Assembly: GCA_003521145.1 (NCBI GenBank)
Contig: DOTL01000051.1
Location: forward strand, 1 to 36,678
From: Streptococcus sp.
GTDB lineage: Bacteria; Bacillota; Bacilli; Lactobacillales; Streptococcaceae
Length of the DNA: 36,678 nt
Direction: 5' to 3'
Shown: one piece after another, positions 31,316 to 36,678 of the stretch
Layout of the letters: each line of letters opens with the position of its first letter
How positions within the stretch are numbered: position 1 is the stretch's first letter
Translations under genes and position numbers: made by a program
Notes under the pieces: model-generated
The model's database searches: none
The model's input: only the letters and a program-made list of their open reading frames with translations
Told to the model about the DNA's origin: nothing

Positions 31316-31330
31316 CTGGAATCGTTTTCT
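31316..31330. promoter_or_regulatory. cre-like site upstream of the bglA pseudogene
   Basis: CTGGAATCGTTTTCT matches WTGNAANCGNWNNCW at all but the first position. It lies 51 bases upstream of the old start, as expected for a CcpA-repressed sugar gene. Confidence 0.6.
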
Positions 31331-31374
31331 TATAGTAAACTACGAAAAACTGATACTATCCTATGATTTTAGAC

Positions 31375-31411
31375 AAAAAAATTGAGAGTAGGACAGATTC
31401 CCACTCTCAAT
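31375..31411 (-). terminator. Terminator of msrA
   Basis: ATTGAGAGT pairs with ACTCTCAAT, with inner pairs lengthening the stem; on the minus strand a run of seven T follows. It starts seven bases after the msrA stop. Confidence 0.88.
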
Positions 31412-31417
31412 CATATT

Positions 31418-31927
31418 TTATTTCCAATTTTCTTCTAAGAATTGGTAGCGAATGGCACTACTCTGTGCATAACGTTCAGGATTAGTTCTATAAAATCCCT
31501 GGTGATAGGCCTCTGCTTCATAGAAAGTCTCTGCAGGTTCAATCTTTGTCACAATAGGATGGTCAAAACGTCCGGAGTTCTGAATATTTTCCTTAGACTT
31601 TTCAGCAATTTCCTTTTGACGCTCATCAAAATAATAAATCACAGGACGATAGTTATCGCCACGATCCTCAAATTGACCAAACGCATTCGTCGGATCTGTC
31701 TGAGCCCAATAAATCTCAACTAACTCAGAGAAAGAAATAATTTCTGGATCAAAAATAATTTCTACCGCCTCTATATGCCCCGTCGTTTTTCGACAAACCT
31801 CTTCATAAGATGGATTAGGTACATGTCCTCCTGTGTAACCAGATCGAACAGATAAAATACCAGGCTGTTCTTCAAAAGGCTGTACCATGCACCAGAAACA
31901 CCACCCAGCAAAAATAGCTCTTTCCAT
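31418..31927 (-). CDS. msrA: Peptide methionine-S-sulfoxide reductase MsrA, altered active-site motif
   Basis: A 169-residue MsrA, which reduces the S form of methionine sulfoxide in proteins. The start is 31927 (AGAGAGGA upstream, five bases away). The family blocks SGYTGGHVPNPSYEEV, HIEAVEIIFDP and FEDRGDNYRPVIYY are present, and the substrate pocket residues in GFYRTNPERY look normal. The active site, normally AGGCFWC in this branch, reads AGWCFWC: codon TGG stands where GGG/GGT would give Gly right before the catalytic Cys. The Gly is close to invariant, so activity may be reduced or lost. The gene follows metQ by 11 bases and is probably cotranscribed. Confidence 0.9.
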   Translation of the reverse strand: MERAIFAGWCFWCMVQPFEEQPGILSVRSGYTGGHVPNPSYEEVCRKTTGHIEAVEIIFDPEIISFSELVEIYWAQTDPTNAFGQFEDRGDNYRPVIYYFDERQKEIAEKSKENIQNSGRFDHPIVTKIEPAETFYEAEAYHQGFYRTNPERYAQSSAIRYQFLEENWK

Positions 31928-31938
31928 AGCGTCCTCTC

Positions 31939-32787
31939 TTACCAAACCGGCTCATCTAAACCTTGAGACGATTTCTTGATGACTTCTTTCACTTCGTCAG
32001 TATGATAGGCTTTGATGACTTTCTTAATAGCATCAGCCTTATCTGATTTTTCCCAACCTTTTTGGGCAACAAGTAAGTTGTACCATTGCTTAGTATTATT
32101 ACTTGCGGGTTCCACGTAGATAGCTGTCTTAGGATCAATTCCAGCCTCTGTTACGAAGTCATTATTAATGATAGCTGCATTTACAGAATCAAGATTGGCA
32201 GCTGTTTGAGCCGCATCAACTTCTTTGATATTTAGGTTCTTCTTATTTTCACTGATATCAGTCAATTTAGCTTTATCGTCAGCATCGACACTAAGCTTAA
32301 TCAAACCTGCAGACTGCAAGAGGTTTAGGGCACGACTTTCATTAACAGCATCATTTGGGATGGCAATCGTAGCACCATCTGGCAATTCTTTAATATCCTT
32401 GTATTTATTCTGACCACCTTGTGTTCCTGAGTAAACACGGAAGTCCGTAAAATAAGTCTCAGCAATTGGTACTATATCAGTCTTATGGTCCGCATTCCAG
32501 TTATCAAGGAAATTATAGTGTTGAAATGCATTGATATCAATCTCACCATTATTTAGAGCTACGTTAGGTTGAGAATAGTCTGTAAACTCACTGAACTTCA
32601 GCGTAATGCCTTCTTTTTTCAAAATTTCTTCAACCTTGTCCCAGCGTGCTTGCTCAGACTCACTCTTAGCCATAGTTCCAACTCGTACCACTGTCTTATC
32701 CTTAGCAGCATCCTTGCCACAAGTCGCTAAAATCCCTACAGAAGCGACCGCAAGGGCTACAATACCTAATAAACGTTTTATCCTCAT
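31939..32787 (-). CDS. metQ: MetQ/NlpA-type substrate-binding lipoprotein
   Basis: A 282-residue NlpA/MetQ lipoprotein, the methionine-binding part of an ABC importer. After the signal peptide (MRIKRLLGIVALAVASVGIL) the lipobox reads LATC, with Thr at -1 where Ala, Gly or Ser is usual; the mature domain begins CGKDAAKDK. Family blocks: FSEFTDYSQPNVALNNGEID, NAFQHYNFLDNWN, VEPASNNTKQWYNLLVAQ. No metN or metP lies in the window, so this binding protein is an orphan here and would have to use a transporter encoded elsewhere. It lies upstream of msrA, which gives a methionine theme (uptake and repair). Confidence 0.9.
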   Translation of the reverse strand: MRIKRLLGIVALAVASVGILATCGKDAAKDKTVVRVGTMAKSESEQARWDKVEEILKKEGITLKFSEFTDYSQPNVALNNGEIDINAFQHYNFLDNWNADHKTDIVPIAETYFTDFRVYSGTQGGQNKYKDIKELPDGATIAIPNDAVNESRALNLLQSAGLIKLSVDADDKAKLTDISENKKNLNIKEVDAAQTAANLDSVNAAIINNDFVTEAGIDPKTAIYVEPASNNTKQWYNLLVAQKGWEKSDKADAIKKVIKAYHTDEVKEVIKKSSQGLDEPVW

Positions 32788-32884
32788 AATTGTCTCCTCT
32801 CAGATAAATAGGTGAGTCCAGTCTAACATGAAAAAACTTGCTCGACTAATTCATATTCTTAATCAATTGATAGAGAGGAGCTAT

Positions 32885-32914
32885 CAAAAAAAGAGTAAGA
32901 ACTAACTCTTACTC
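32885..32914 (-). terminator. Terminator of the PncA-like gene
   Basis: GAGTAAGA and TCTTACTC form an 8-bp stem around a 6-base loop, followed by seven T on the minus strand. The stop codon of the gene (32909-32911) lies within the stem. Confidence 0.85.
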
Positions 32915-33460
32915 CACAATTGTTGCTCCAAGCACATTCTTAAAATGCCCAATAGCAAAGTCATGAGCTTCGGGCGTCAAGGAGGCTGTTGCACTCGCTA
33001 CAACCTCGATATCATAGCCCAAATTATAGGCATCAATGGCTGTATGCAGCATACAAATATCTGTTAAAACTCCTGTCAAAACAACTGTCGTCACACGACG
33101 TTCACGCAAACGAATATCTAAATCCGTTCCCGAAAAAGCTGAATAGTGTCGCTTATCCATCCAAAAAACACGATTATCATCCTTAATAGCATCATATACA
33201 CCAGCTAACTTACCATAAAGTTCTCGCCCAGACGTCCCTGCAATATTGTGCGGTGGAAAGAGCTTGGTTTCAGGATGGAAGGTATCTCCTTCATCATGTC
33301 GGTCCATAGCAACAAAGATATAATCCCCATTGTCATAGGCTTCTTGAGTTACCTGAGCAATACGATCTTCAATGGCTTGGGCAGGCTTACCGGCCGTTAA
33401 CTTCCCATCATCTGCCACAAAATCATAAGAGTAATCAATTGATATCAATGCCTTTGTCAT
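32909..33460 (-). CDS. pncA: Cysteine hydrolase, PncA-like nicotinamidase
   Basis: A 183-residue isochorismatase-fold hydrolase. The catalytic triad is visible: D in LISIDYSYDFV (about 9), K in WMDKRHYSAF (about 103) and C in LTDICMLHTAID (about 138). The metal ligands D and H in AMDRHDEGDTFHPE match nicotinamidase, which turns nicotinamide into nicotinate for the NadD route, so this reading is preferred to isochorismatase. ATG 33460 is chosen because AAAGGAGAAAG lies five bases upstream. In streptococci a gene like this lies beside codY, as here. Confidence 0.88.
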   Translation of the reverse strand: MTKALISIDYSYDFVADDGKLTAGKPAQAIEDRIAQVTQEAYDNGDYIFVAMDRHDEGDTFHPETKLFPPHNIAGTSGRELYGKLAGVYDAIKDDNRVFWMDKRHYSAFSGTDLDIRLRERRVTTVVLTGVLTDICMLHTAIDAYNLGYDIEVVASATASLTPEAHDFAIGHFKNVLGATIVE

Positions 33461-33477
33461 GCTACTTTCTCCTTTCA

Positions 33478-33508
33478 AAAAAGTGGAGCAGGTCCTCCTA
33501 CCTCACTT
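33478..33508 (-). terminator. Terminator of codY
   Basis: AAAGTG..AGG and CCT..CACTTT pair with a few bulges; on the minus strand TTTTTT follows. The ribosome site of the PncA-like gene begins immediately after it, so that gene may rely partly on readthrough. Confidence 0.6.
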
Positions 33509-33524
33509 TCTTTTAGTATTCTTC

Positions 33525-34310
33525 TTATTCGTATTCTTTCAATTTATCGAAGATACCTTCGTTAAGGACTTTAAGATAAGTCCCTTTCATACCGAGTGAA
33601 CGGCTCTCAATAATACCAGCTGATTCCAACTTACGAAGGGCATTAACGATAACTGAACGCGTAATTCCGATACGGTCAGCAATAACAGATGCTGTCAAGC
33701 GACCTTCCAAACCGTCCAACTCGTTCAAGATAGCTGAGACTGCCTTGATTTCTGAGTAAGACAAGGTATTAATAGCCATGTTAATAGCTGTTTGTTTACG
33801 AATTGTTTCTTCCAAGTTCTCTGTTTGAAGGTTCAACAACTGCAATCCAACTACCGTAGAGGCAATCTCAACCAAGATAAGATCTTCATCCACAAAATCA
33901 TGGTCGTTACGCCAAATGATGAATGAACCAAGACGTATACCACCACCATAGATTGGGGCAATTGTAGTCAAACCATCAGGAAAGTCATCCTTTGACTCCA
34001 CTGGGAAAATGGTCAAGTCACTGTCAATACCAATGTTTTCTTGAGTATCATAAACACGGCTGATACCACGTGTGTATTCTTCTGGAAGTTGTTTAGCTTC
34101 AAAAAACTCTTCTACACGATCATTGTTGGTTTTGTACTTCATGGCAAAACCAAGGATAGCACCACCACCATTAACGATAGCAGCGTTACAATCAATGATA
34201 TCCGCCAATTGAGCAGCCATGTTGTTGTATGGAAGATCTCCTTCCAAGCTGTCTACTGAGCGTTGCAAGATAGATGTAATTTTACGTGTTTTAGCCAGCA
34301 AATTTGCCAT
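33525..34310 (-). CDS. codY: Global regulator CodY
   Basis: The 261-residue GTP- and branched-chain-amino-acid-sensing repressor. The GAF domain (residues 1-155) starts MANLLAKTRKITSILQRS and holds the ligand-pocket stretch TIFPVESKDDFPDGLTTIAPIY. The winged helix (about 200-245) includes the highly conserved ASVIADRIGITRSVIVNAL. The start is set at MANLL, the family's usual first residues, although the frame extends five codons further. A near-perfect CodY box lies about 117 bases upstream, which points to autoregulation. Its next neighbour upstream is an alaT-like aminotransferase. Confidence 0.98.
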   Translation of the reverse strand: MANLLAKTRKITSILQRSVDSLEGDLPYNNMAAQLADIIDCNAAIVNGGGAILGFAMKYKTNNDRVEEFFEAKQLPEEYTRGISRVYDTQENIGIDSDLTIFPVESKDDFPDGLTTIAPIYGGGIRLGSFIIWRNDHDFVDEDLILVEIASTVVGLQLLNLQTENLEETIRKQTAINMAINTLSYSEIKAVSAILNELDGLEGRLTASVIADRIGITRSVIVNALRKLESAGIIESRSLGMKGTYLKVLNEGIFDKLKEYE

Positions 34311-34426
34311 ATTTATTGTCTTCACTTTCTATTGTAATCATAATAGTATTAAGCCTTGTACTAATCTTCTGCATCAAGACCCACTAGCCCCATCATTATA
34401 GCACACTTAACCCAGAAATTGCAAAT

Positions 34427-34441
34427 AATTGTCTGAAAATT
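34427..34441. promoter_or_regulatory. CodY box upstream of codY
   Basis: On the minus strand AATTTTCAGACAATT differs from AATTTTCWGAAAATT by one base. It lies in the 267-base gap between alaT and codY. Confidence 0.78.
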
Positions 34442-34577
34442 ATTTATTATTCTACTATTCATTATATTAAGTATATTATGGCATTTTTAGGAAGAATGTT
34501 CGAATTTTGCTCAAATATATCCCCTTTTTAGGAACAATAAAAACCGTATAAGCCTTTTTGTCCAGTTTTTTAGGAAA

Positions 34578-35792
34578 TTAGCGCTTGTAATAAGACAAGA
34601 CACGTTCGATTTTATTACCGAGATCAGCCAGCTCTTCCACACGAGGAAGGTAGACAATACGGAAGTGATCTGGTTCATTCCAGTTAAAACCTTTACCTGG
34701 AACTAGGAGAACCTTCTCCTTCTTCAAGAGACGAAGACAGAATTCTTCATCATCTTCAATATCATACATGTTACGGTCAATTTTAGGGAAGATGTAGAGT
34801 CCTGCGTCAGGCTTAACAGCTGAGAGCCCTGGAATAGCGTTTACGGTATTCGTGATAAACTCACGTTGTTCATAAATACGCCCACCAGGAACCAAGAGCT
34901 CATCAACGGATTGGTAGCCACCAAGTGAAGTCTGAATAACGTGCTGGGAGAGCACATTAGCACAGAGACGCATGTTGGCCAACATATTAAGCCCTTCAAT
35001 ATAGCCTTTGACATTCTTTTTAGGTCCAGAGAGAACCATCCAACCTACACGGAAACCACAGATACGGTGAGACTTAGAAAGACCATTCATAGACACACAG
35101 AAGACATCTGGTGCAAGACTAGCAATCGCAGTATGCTTTTTACCATCCATAACCAAGCGGTCATAAATCTCATCCGCAAAGATGATCAAATCATTTTGTC
35201 GAGCAATATCCACAATCTGTTCAAGAACATCCTTAGGATAGAGCGAACCTGTAGGATTATTGGGATTGATGACTACAATTGCCTTAGTATTTGATGTAAT
35301 CTTTGATTTGATATCATCAATATCTGGATACCAGTTAGATTTTTCGTCACATACATAGTGTACGGCATTACCGCCTGCTAGACTGACACAGGCTGTCCAA
35401 AGAGGATAATCTGGCATTGGGACCAAGACCTCATCTCCATCATCAAGCAAGGCCTGCATAGATATGGAAATCATCTCTGAAACACCATTACCAATATAAA
35501 TATCATCAATATCTACATTTGGGAATCCCTTTAATTGGCAATACTGCATAATCGCCTTACGAGCTGAGAAAATCCCCTTACTATCCGAATACCCTTCACT
35601 GTTACGAACATTCATAATTAAATCACGAATGACTTCATCTGGTGCTGTAAAGCCAAATTCCGCAGGATTTCCCGTATTAAGACGAAGAATCTTTTCACCA
35701 TTGGCAATCATACGGTTGGCTTCATCCAAAACTGGTCCACGAATATCATAGGCAACGTGTTCCAACTTTGATGATTTATCAAATGTTTTCAT
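34578..35792 (-). CDS. AlaT-like pyridoxal-phosphate aminotransferase
   Basis: A 404-residue class I/II aminotransferase. The PLP lysine lies in NGLSKSHRICGFRVGW (about 240), the cofactor-contacting Asp/Tyr in FADEIYDRL (about 208), and the substrate Arg in HFRIVYLPR near the C-terminus. The length and N-terminus (MKTFDKSSKLEHVAYDIRGPV) match AlaT-type enzymes that move amino groups between glutamate and pyruvate; aspartate or broader specificity is possible. In streptococci this gene sits next to codY, as here, linking alanine metabolism with nitrogen control. Start chosen as the first Met with GAAAGGAT close by. Confidence 0.88.
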   Translation of the reverse strand: MKTFDKSSKLEHVAYDIRGPVLDEANRMIANGEKILRLNTGNPAEFGFTAPDEVIRDLIMNVRNSEGYSDSKGIFSARKAIMQYCQLKGFPNVDIDDIYIGNGVSEMISISMQALLDDGDEVLVPMPDYPLWTACVSLAGGNAVHYVCDEKSNWYPDIDDIKSKITSNTKAIVVINPNNPTGSLYPKDVLEQIVDIARQNDLIIFADEIYDRLVMDGKKHTAIASLAPDVFCVSMNGLSKSHRICGFRVGWMVLSGPKKNVKGYIEGLNMLANMRLCANVLSQHVIQTSLGGYQSVDELLVPGGRIYEQREFITNTVNAIPGLSAVKPDAGLYIFPKIDRNMYDIEDDEEFCLRLLKKEKVLLVPGKGFNWNEPDHFRIVYLPRVEELADLGNKIERVLSYYKR

Positions 35793-36093
35793 AAGTTAAT
35801 CCTTTCAAAAGATACTAAAAGTAGATACATCTAGCAGAAAATAAGAAAATTCAATACCTGATGGGATTTCCACTTTTATTGATACCAACTTTAGGCTCAG
35901 CCATTTGGTATCATTTCTGAAGACTTGTCTTCCTATTTTTTAATTATCATGTTCTTACGAAGCTAATAACAGATTGTATTATACCTCTTTTTCATGCAAT
36001 CTTCAATTTTTAGATAATACTGAAATCTTCACATTACTACGGACATCCTAAAGTAAGCAGTCAAAAAAGATTTCAGAAAATCCATAACAACAC
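35793..36093. other. Gap between divergent genes, with stacked hairpins
   Basis: About 300 bases without a gene. Two palindromes stand out: GATACCAA (35881-35888) / TTGGTATC (35905-35912) with an inner GGCT-c-AGCC, and GAAGAC-tt-GTCTTC (35919-35932) followed on the plus strand by CTATTTTTT. The second resembles a terminator with no gene before it. The start region of alaT presumably holds its promoter, but I cannot pick one with confidence. Confidence 0.5.
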
Positions 36094-36122
36094 TTTCGTT
36101 TTTTAGATTAAAGGAGTATAAT
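36094..36122 (+). promoter_or_regulatory. Probable uspA promoter
   Basis: TTTCGT (36094-36099), 17 bases, TATAAT (36117-36122). The -10 is perfect, the -35 poor. Transcription would start near 36129, just before AGGAGG. Confidence 0.5.
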
Positions 36123-36148
36123 GAAGCTAAAGATAGGAGGTAGAGCTT

Positions 36149-36601
36149 ATGTCTCAAGAATATGAACGTATTATGGTAGCTATCGACGGTTCTTACGAAT
36201 CAGAACTGGCCTTTATTAAAGGTGTGCACGTTGCAAAACGTAATAATGCTCAGTTACTATTGGTACACGTTATCGATACACGCGCCCTTCAAAGCGTTGC
36301 GACTTTCGACTCTTACATCTATGAAAAACTAGAAGACGAAGCTAAAGCTGTTTTGGCTGACTTTGAACGCCAAGCCAGAGAAGCTGGTTTAACCAAGATT
36401 CGCAAAGTTATTGAGTTCGGTAATCCTAAGAGCCTCTTGGCTGTTGATATTCCTGATAAGGAAAATGTTGACCTTATTATGATTGGTGCCACTGGTCTCA
36501 ATACTTTTGAACGCTTGCTTATTGGTTCATCTTCTGAATACATTCTCCGTCACGCAAAAGTTGACTTGCTCATTGTTCGTGACTCTGAAAAAACACTTTA
36601 G
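36149..36601 (+). CDS. Universal stress protein, UspA family
   Basis: A 150-residue single-domain Usp. It opens YERIMVAIDGSYESELAF (the nucleotide-site Asp) and ends with the ATP-binding signature GATGLNTFERLLIGSSSEYI followed by VDLLIVR, matching G-x2-G-x9-G-S/T. It is therefore probably of the ATP-binding class. AGGAGG lies eight bases before the ATG. It is divergent from alaT and closed by its own terminator. Confidence 0.95.
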   Translation: MSQEYERIMVAIDGSYESELAFIKGVHVAKRNNAQLLLVHVIDTRALQSVATFDSYIYEKLEDEAKAVLADFERQAREAGLTKIRKVIEFGNPKSLLAVDIPDKENVDLIMIGATGLNTFERLLIGSSSEYILRHAKVDLLIVRDSEKTL

Positions 36602-36612
36602 TCACCTCTCGC

Positions 36613-36634
36613 AAGCACCTCTGGTGCTTTTCTC
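36613..36634 (+). terminator. Terminator of uspA
   Basis: AAGCACC / GGTGCTT, 7 bp, loop TCT, followed by TTCTC; a weak T run but well placed after the stop. Confidence 0.72.
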
Positions 36635-36659
36635 ATATGAAAAAGAACCGAGATTTGAT

Positions 36660-36678
36660 GTGCACCCCAAAAGTTAGA
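36660..36678. mobile_element. Probable left end of an IS3-family element
   Basis: The window ends in TGTGCACCCCAAAAGTTAGA, the kind of text that forms the terminal inverted repeat of IS3-family elements (TG-start, then CACCCC). It resembles the TGCACCCC end of the deleted element at 1370-1816 but is followed by different bases. The rest lies outside the window. Confidence 0.5.

Noticed and set aside
32788..32908. SAM or T-box riboswitch upstream of metQ
   Set aside because: The leader is short and lacks T-box or S-box sequence; only a small GATAG/CTATC hairpin is seen.
36121..36165. A 14-codon leader ORF in front of uspA
   Set aside because: Its ATG overlaps the likely -10 TATAAT and would lie upstream of the transcript start.
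1..36678. CRISPR array, prophage or restriction system
   Set aside because: No regularly spaced direct repeats, phage structural genes, methylase-endonuclease pairs or cas genes were seen on either strand.

Overview
This window looks like a chromosomal segment of a low-GC Firmicute of the salivarius group of streptococci, most likely Streptococcus thermophilus. The evidence is a streptococcal gene set (RocS, CcrZ, ClpL, CodY followed by a PncA-like hydrolase, EcsAB next to HIT, the yqeG-yqeH-yhbY-nadD-yqeK-rsfS cluster, gatCAB). Several sugar and fermentation genes are freshly inactivated, as in the dairy species. The species call is inference from protein recognition; no search was run.

Layout. 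1-4.8 kb: a small membrane-anchored protein, the YbaB/EbfC nucleoid protein, an internally deleted IS3-family element, a MerR regulator with a 19-bp-spacer promoter followed by a zinc-ribbon membrane ORF lacking an obvious start, a DnaQ-like exonuclease, the chromosome-segregation protein RocS, and a SufT/MIP18-like protein. 4.9-8.1 kb: ilvD divergent from a BaiN/HI0933 flavoprotein, then tRNA-Ser(GGA). 8.2-12.2 kb: ccrZ-trmB and ecsAB on the minus strand; hit and a coiled-coil membrane protein on the plus strand. 12.4-14.0 kb: an AT-rich four-gene cluster of membrane proteins, including a 41-residue one, of unknown function. 14.1-16.9 kb: a palindromic element, clpL, and a long CtsR-type leader containing a possible 33-codon ORF. 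16.9-23.2 kb: the YqeG-to-TmcAL ribosome, NAD and tRNA housekeeping run, interrupted twice by palindrome-rich intergenic elements. 23.3-26.0 kb: an EamA transporter, a triply broken butanediol dehydrogenase with an intact cre site, and a membrane gene cut by one stop codon. 26.0-29.3 kb: gatCAB. 29.4-32.8 kb: a glycosyltransferase stump, a twice-frameshifted 6-phospho-beta-glucosidase, msrA with an altered active-site motif, and an orphan metQ. 32.9-36.7 kb: pncA-like gene, codY with its own CodY box, an alaT-like aminotransferase, uspA, and what appears to be the edge of another IS at the right end.

How the genes fit together. Much of the window is central growth control: RocS and CcrZ for the cell cycle, RsfS, YqeH and YhbY for ribosomes, TrmB, TmcAL and GatCAB for tRNA, NadD and the PncA-like protein for NAD, and CodY, IlvD and AlaT for amino acids. 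The accessory part is decay (five broken genes, one deleted IS) plus two unexplained items: the small-membrane-protein cluster and a set of intergenic elements made of nested, perfectly paired hairpins.
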